Origin: Avena insularis
Taxonomy: Eukaryota > Streptophyta > Magnoliopsida > Poales > Poaceae
Reading direction: 5' to 3'
Assembly (NCBI GenBank): GCA_023614405.1
Contig: CM042684.1
Span: 208,636,941-208,700,940, forward strand
DNA length: 64,000 nt
Positions within the stretch are counted from its first letter, which is position 1, and each line of letters starts with the position of its first letter. The notes under the pieces were generated by a model. That model had not been told where the DNA came from. It did no database searches and saw only the letters and a list, made by a program, of their open reading frames with translations. A program made the translations under genes and the position numbers. Shown in pieces: positions 58,101-64,000 of this stretch.

Positions 58101-61032
58101 ATGAAAAGAACTGACATGCAATAAACTCTGGTGGATCCATATGTGGTCTATGAAAAGAACACACATGCAATGACTCTGGTGGATCCATATGTGGTTTGTG
58201 AAAAGAACAGACATGCAAGGACTCATCCATGTGGTTCATGAAAAGAACACACATGCAATGACATTGGTGGATCCATATGTGTTTTAGGAAAAGAACACAC
58301 ATTCAATGACACTTGTGGATCCATATGTGGTTTGTGAAAAGAACACACATGCTCATGTGGTTAATGAAAATAACACACATGCAATGACTCTGGTGGATCC
58401 ATATGTGGTTTGTGAAAAGAACACACATGCTCATTTGGTTTATGAAAAGAACAGACATGCAATAATTCTAGTGGATCCATATGTGGTTTGTGAAAAGAAC
58501 AAACATGCAATGCCTCTAGCTGTGGTTAATGAAAAGAACACACATGCAATAACACTGGTGGATCAATATGTGGTTTATGAAAAGAACAAACATGCAATGA
58601 CTGGTGGATCCATATGTGGTTTCTGAAAAGAACAGTCATGCAATGCCTCTAGCTGTGGTTCATGATCAGAACACACATGCAATGAAACTAGTGGATCCAT
58701 ATGTGTTTTAGGAAAAGAACACACATTCAATGACACTGGTGGATCCATATGATGTTTGTGAAAAGAACACACATGCTCATGTGGTTTATGAAAAAAACAG
58801 GCATGCAATGAACTCTGGTGGATCCATATGTGGTCTATGAAAAGAACATACATGCAATGACTCTGGTGGATCCATATGTGGTTTGTGAAAAGAACAGACA
58901 TGCAATGACTATAGCCGTGGTTAATGAAAATAACACACATCCAATGACATTGGTGGATCCATATGTGGTTTGTGAAAAGAACACACATGCAATGACTCTA
59001 GTTGTGGTTTCTGAAAAGAACACGCATGCAATGACTGTAGTTGTGGTTAATGAAGAGAACAAACATGCTATGACACTTGTGGATCATGTGGTTTATGAAA
59101 AGAACAGACATTCAATGACACTAGTGGATCCATATGTGGTTTGTGAAAAGAACATGCATGAAATGACTCTGGTGGATCCATATGTGGTTTGTGAAAAGAC
59201 ATGCAATGACTCTAGATGTGGTCAATGAAAAGAACACACATGCAATGACTCTAGATGTGGTTAATCAAAAGAACAGACATGCAATGACACTGGTGGATCC
59301 ATGTGGTTTATGAAAAGAACAGACATGCAATGACTCTGGTGGATCCATATGAGGTTTATGAAAAGAAAAGGCATGCAATGACTCTGGTGGATACATATGT
59401 GGTTTGTGAAAAGAACACACATGCAATGACTCTGGTGGATCCATATGTGGTTTGTGAAAAGAACACACATGCAATGACACTGGTGGATCCATATGTGGTA
59501 TATGAAAAGAACAAACATGCAATGACTCTGGTAGATCCATATGTGGTTTGTGAAAAAAACACACATGCAATGACTCTGGTGGATCCATATGTGGTTTGTG
59601 AACAGAACACAAATGCAATGACACTGGTGGATCCATATGTGGTCTATGAAAAGAATACACATGCAATGACACTGGTGGATCCATATGTGTTTTAGGAAAA
59701 GAACAGAGATGCAATGATACTGTGGATCCATATGTGGTTTGTGAAAAGAACACACATGCTCATGTGGTCTATGAAAAGAACAGATATGCAATGACTCTGG
59801 TGGATCCATATGTGGTTTGTGAAAAGAACAGACATGCAATGACACTGGTGGATCCATATGTGGTTTATGAAAAGAATAGACATGCAATGACTCATCCATG
59901 TGGTTAATGAAAAAAACACACATGTAATGACACTGGTGGATCCATATGTGGTTTGTGAAAAGAACACGCATGCAATGACTCTAGTGGATCCTTATATGGT
60001 TTGTGAAAAGAGCAGACATGTAATGACTCTAGGTGTGGTTTATGAAAAGAACACACATGCAATGGAACTGGTGGATCATGTGGTTTACGAAAAGAACAGA
60101 CATCCAATGACACTGGTGGATCCATATGTGGTTTGAGAAAAGAACATGCATGAAATGATTTTGGTGGATCCGTATGTGGTTAATGAAAAGAACACACATG
60201 CAATGACATTGGTGGATCCATGTGGTTTGTGAAATAGAATAGACATGCAATGACTATGGTAGATCCTTATGTTGTTTGTGAAAAGAATAGACATGCAATA
60301 ACTCTAGGTGTGGTCAATGAAAATAACACACATGCAATGACACTGGTGGATCATGTGGTTTATGAAAAGAACATACATGCAATGACACTAGTAGATCCAT
60401 ATGTGGTTTGTGAAAAGAACACGCATGATCATGTGGTTAATGAAAAGAAAAGACATGCAATAAACTCTGGTTGATCTATATGTGGTCTATGAAAAGAACA
60501 GACATGCAATGACTCTGGTGGATCCATATGTGGTTTGTGAAAAGAACAGACATGCAATGACTCATCTATGTGATTCATGAAAAGAACACACATGCAATGA
60601 CAATTGTGGATCCATATGTGTTTTAGGAAAAGAACACACATTCAATAACACTAGTGGATCCATATGTGGTTTTGTGAAAAGAACACACATGGTCATGTGG
60701 TTAATGAAAAGAACACACATGCAATGACTCTAGTGGATCCATATGTGGTTTGTGAAAACAACACACATGCTCATGTGGTTTATGAAAAGAACAGACATGC
60801 AATAATTCTTGTGGATCCATATGTGGTTTGTGAAAATAACAAACATGCAATGACTCTAGCTGTGGTTAATGAAAAGAACACACATGCAATGACACTGGTG
60901 GATCCATATGTGGTTTATGAAAATAACAAACATGCAATCACTGGTGGATCCATATGTGGTTTGTGAAAAGAATAGTCATGCAATGCCTCTAACTGTGGTT
61001 CATGACAAGAACACACATGCAATGACATTGGT
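49184..61032. repeat. minisatellite array III, 48- and 36-bp modules
   Basis: About 11.85 kb, on the order of 250 modules. The 48-bp form runs ggatccatatgtggtttgtg then aaaagaacacacatgcaatg plus actctggt. The 36-bp form lacks the ggatccatat part and reads gtggttaatgaaaagaac. Other variants have gttttaggaaaag or catgctcatgtgg. Longer blocks recur about 2.06-2.34 kb apart (for example 55271/57586 and 58626/60966) and one at 5.2 kb (50905/56116). Because 48 and 36 are multiples of three and some phases lack stops, open frames up to 312 codons appear on both strands. I regard these as by-products, not genes. Confidence 0.93.
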
Positions 61033-61861
61033 TGTTGTGACCTTGGATCATTAAGGATCCTAAATCCCTGTGATTAACATGCTAGTCCCTGGATCAATAG
61101 CTAGCACTTCACAGTCAATGAATATCATGTAAAACACAAGTCATTATTACACGAATAATCCAGAGTATATTTATTAAAACTTGCATAGCTTATAGCTAGC
61201 TTAAATAAAACAGCAGAAACTACGTGATTCTTGAGTCCATCAACGCCCCAGGCTAGTTGCGTGAAGACCCGCGATCCCTACGCACCTTTCAGTCTTCGAA
61301 TTCTGCACATAAGACGTACAACCAACAAGTTGGGTCAATACTTTGAATGTATTGGCAAATTACACCAAGGAAAGAATAAGACTATCTCTACATGCAAGGC
61401 TAAGTGTAGGCTTTGGGGTTCTTTTGCATAAGGCCAATTTTCTCTAAGTAAGAAGAAAAGAGGAAGAGTTTACCCTACTTTGTAAACATTGATAAGTAGT
61501 ATAGGGTCGAGTGAAACACGTGGATATTACTCACCAAATGTTGGATATTACGCACCAAGTCCCCAAAATCCCACCCAATGGCGATATTACTCATACCTTG
61601 GGGTTTAAAAAACTTTAAGTTTGGAAAAGAGAGAGGAAGATCTTTCAGAGGCTCCATCCTTCAGATGCTCAAAATGTTCTTTTCCGTGAACTCGGCTGAT
61701 CGATCAGATTGCAATACTCTCGAGAGTTTGTGCACTTTCCCCACAATCCACGATCAAGTCCTTTTACAGACAAGACCATGGCGAAGCCTTCCCTTAGTAT
61801 CCCCTCTACCAGCTGGATCCAACCATGCCAAGAACCTCCAAATGTTGGTACCCCGGTGAGG
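61033..61861. other. unassigned sequence right of the minisatellite
   Basis: AT-moderate sequence with no credible long frame. It begins tgttgtgacc, which could be an LTR-like TG end. It contains a short internal repetition of gatattac-t/g-caccaa (about 61524-61590). It continues beyond the solo LTR at 63362. It is probably more transposon-derived DNA, but I cannot name the family. Confidence 0.4.
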
Positions 61862-63356
61862 TGTAACACCCTCAAATCGACCCTATGCAAATTTTAGCGC
61901 TTCCCGCCAAACCCGCATAGAAACGATTCAAAGACGCCCACCAGGCACTTGCGTGTGGGTGGAGAACGAAGTAATACCAATACACATTAGTCCACGATGG
62001 AACCCACAGAACATATATATACAACAATGACTACATGAGTCAAGAATACGGATATACAATATGAAGATCCAAATCACCTTGAAAACGATACAACATCCGA
62101 GTACGGATAGGATGCAACTGTGGCTAAGAGCCCTGAAGAATAACCAACGGCGTCCATAACCCTGCCCAGGCCAAGCCGGAAGGGTAACCCTGCTAACGAC
62201 GTCGAACCTAAACCTGCTAAAACAAAAGGGGTGCCGACAAAGGGCAAAGGGAAAAGAGCAGCGTCAGTACTGAGGCCAGTACACGGCGAGGCTAGAATTC
62301 AGCGGCTCTCGCCTACATAGGTATGGTGGACTGAAGCGGCAGTGAAGCATGCACTGAACAACCTATAGAGACTCGATAAACTATCGGCTATTAGAGAGAG
62401 ATAAGAAAGACCTATTCGTAACCTTGCGGAGGAGGTCGCGCAGGCAAGGACAATAAGGTCCTAGCGGCGCTTGTGGGAGGCGCATCGAGGGATAAGGACG
62501 AGCGGGGAGGCGGCAGGTGGCGGCGGTGCTCCAGGATCAAATGGGGCTCGAGGGAGACGAGGTAGAGAGCGACGTGGGGTAGGTGAGGGGGATCGAGAGG
62601 CGGAGGGTGCGGGGGTTGGTGGCAAGCTAGAGGTGGGGTCTAGGGAGAGACGGGCCTTGCGCTGGCGATGGGGTTGGGTTCCAGGGGAGACCATCGAGGC
62701 GTGACGAGGTGGGTAGGAGTGTGCCGTGCGGGTGGAGTCGGGGCACTATGCGCGTGGGGTCAGGGCAGGAGTTGCGTCGCGATCGAGGAGGTCCGGGACG
62801 CAGGCGTGTTGCGTGTGTTGCTTGCTCAAGATGCGCATCCAGGCAGGGTAAGCCAGGGAGGTGGTTCGGGCCGACGTGGTGGTGGACTAGGTGTGGTTGA
62901 CCGCGTGCAATCGACGCAGGGTGGTTCGTTGGGCTGGGTCGGTCGACTATTTAGTGTTCAGGTTAGGGTTTGGTTAGGTGGGTCAGGGTAGCTAGGGTTT
63001 GGTTTTAGATGTCGGGTGGGTGGTAGGTGGCTGCCGGTTGGGCCTTTTGGGCCTGACCGGTGGCTGCCTCCCCCACTAAAAATATTTTATTTTTATATAA
63101 TTTTTAAAATATTTTATAAATAGTTTTTAGACAAATAATAGATCCGAAAAATATTGAGGTTTGTACTTTGAAATAAAAAGGGGGGCATTAATGTAGAAAA
63201 CAAAATAGGGCTTTTAGTAAAATAGTTTTAGGCAAAAGATATGCATGATGATGATGCTCAAATGCAATGTGGCATGCTGACATGAGCATGCTGTCATGAT
63301 GCACAAAACAAAAACACCAAGCGATTTTCTAGTAGTAGTTTTACCGGGGTGGTACA
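61862..63356 (-). mobile_element. solo LTR of 1495 bp
   Basis: The ends are TGTAACACCC and GGTGGTACA, with perfect target duplications tgagg at 61857-61861 and 63357-63361. It has GC-rich stretches (about 62460-62900) and an AT-rich TATA-like stretch (about 63085-63125). Downstream of that on the minus strand comes aaaccctagc, which suggests minus orientation. The open frames in its GC-rich part have no recognisable product. Confidence 0.85.
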
Positions 63357-63361
63357 TGAGG

Positions 63362-64000
63362 TTTCCCACTAAGTACTAAGCCAAGACAGAGCCCATATGT
63401 ATTGTGGTTGCACTAGAAGCTTCTGAATTCTGAAACATGGCAGACTTCTTTGATTCCTGGGCGGCCGTCCTCCACCAAATATCCACTCGTTGACCCGACA
63501 ACTATTTCGCCCAGAAGAAAACTTAGTTTCATTTTGAAGGGGGTTTTGAGAAGAAAAGTTCACTCGAGAGAGATTTCATACTTAGAAAAATTTTGAGTCT
63601 TTAGAACCCCCAACGGTACTTAGTATATATATATAGCATAGCAAGCAAAACTTAGCAAAAACAGGCGAAACCTATTAGGATGGAAATTTCTAAGTATAAA
63701 GCTACTCATGGCATACTACAAAACCGCACTTGCAAAAGTAGTACCAAGAAAATCAACTAAAGACCTACACATGCATACTACAAGATTTGAAGAGTAAAAC
63801 ATGCAGAGTCAAAAACTGGGACATAATATGTACAAGTTGTGTAACTTGCCTTGATCCGAGCAGCACTCTACACAACAGTACGCCTCAGCGCACTCCGAAC
63901 AATCTAACGAAACACAAACATAGATCCAATCACAATTTGCACAAAACAATGCCACGAGGATTATTATGCATGCATGCAACATGGTAATATGCAAGGATGG
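63362..64000. other. unassigned sequence, right edge
   Basis: Continuation of the sequence interrupted by the solo LTR (ccccggtgagg rejoins tttcccactaag). I see no convincing gene, tandem repeat or LTR end. Short frames of about 60 codons on both strands are within chance expectation. Confidence 0.4.

Noticed and set aside
49184..61032. Many long overlapping open frames on both strands as possible tandem-repeat protein genes
   Set aside because: The modules are 48 or 36 bp, so frames stay open by arithmetic. Frames exist in several phases on both strands, and starts and stops fall at random module variants.
49184..61032. CRISPR array
   Set aside because: Units are contiguous diverged modules without unique spacers between constant repeats, and the setting is a plant nuclear genome.
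62461..62704. Pro/Arg-rich frame at the GC-rich part of the right-hand solo LTR
   Set aside because: Composition alone explains the open frames on both strands. It lies inside an LTR and has no recognisable product.
63240..63300. Hairpin-like catgctgacatgagcatgctgtcatg as a small-RNA or MITE hairpin
   Set aside because: The arms are short and lie inside the solo LTR, with no flanking duplication of their own.

Overview
The window is repeat-rich plant nuclear DNA. It is almost certainly from a grass (Poaceae), probably Pooideae. The evidence is nested Ty3/gypsy LTR retrotransposons with tRNA-Asp and initiator-tRNA-Met primer sites, LTR ends of the Athila-like type common in Triticeae and their relatives, and two large tandem-repeat arrays. 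I see no ordinary host gene, tRNA, rRNA or CRISPR. All supported coding sequence belongs to retrotransposons.

Layout, left to right. (1) About 1-26.4 kb is a satellite of 171/214-bp monomers, broken by an Athila-like element (1-1832), an Athila-like solo LTR (1944-3496), a complete but defective gypsy element A1 (6608-14543, TSD gccat) and a solo LTR (25638-26184, TSD acttt). Between about 14.65 and 23.0 kb the satellite is a young higher-order repeat of about 2.09 kb, four copies of ten monomers. (2) 26.4-35.2 kb is an LTR (S) containing a solo LTR of family A (TSD ctttg) and a complete non-autonomous element B1 (27899-35091, TSD ctctg). B1 has no pol but carries a long, unfamiliar, cysteine-motif-repeat ORF. 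(3) 35.2-49.2 kb is a nest of broken minus-strand elements: H1, A2 (itself holding a 661-bp deletion derivative of another LTR element, TSD ttgaa), H2 with an 842-codon RT-RNaseH-integrase frame, an inverted H LTR fragment and a truncated B LTR. (4) 49.2-61.0 kb is a minisatellite of 48- and 36-bp modules. It is the inverted relative of the 43-bp submodule inside the first satellite. (5) 61.0-64.0 kb is unassigned sequence with a 1495-bp solo LTR (TSD tgagg).

How the parts relate. Autonomous-type family A and non-autonomous family B share the U3/TATA layout, CCGGA-N3-TCCGG palindrome clusters in both U3 and leader, a leader block, and a coding tail (GP-M/I-TRARAK) that runs across the polypurine tract into U3. 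This suggests B was mobilised by A-like machinery. Families A, B, H, S and the 547-bp family also share a GAAGATCGGG-type motif near the LTR end. The most novel items are the pol-less B ORF, the shared palindromic cis elements, and the reuse of one small module in two differently built arrays. All family assignments come from reading the sequence and recalling families. No database search was possible.
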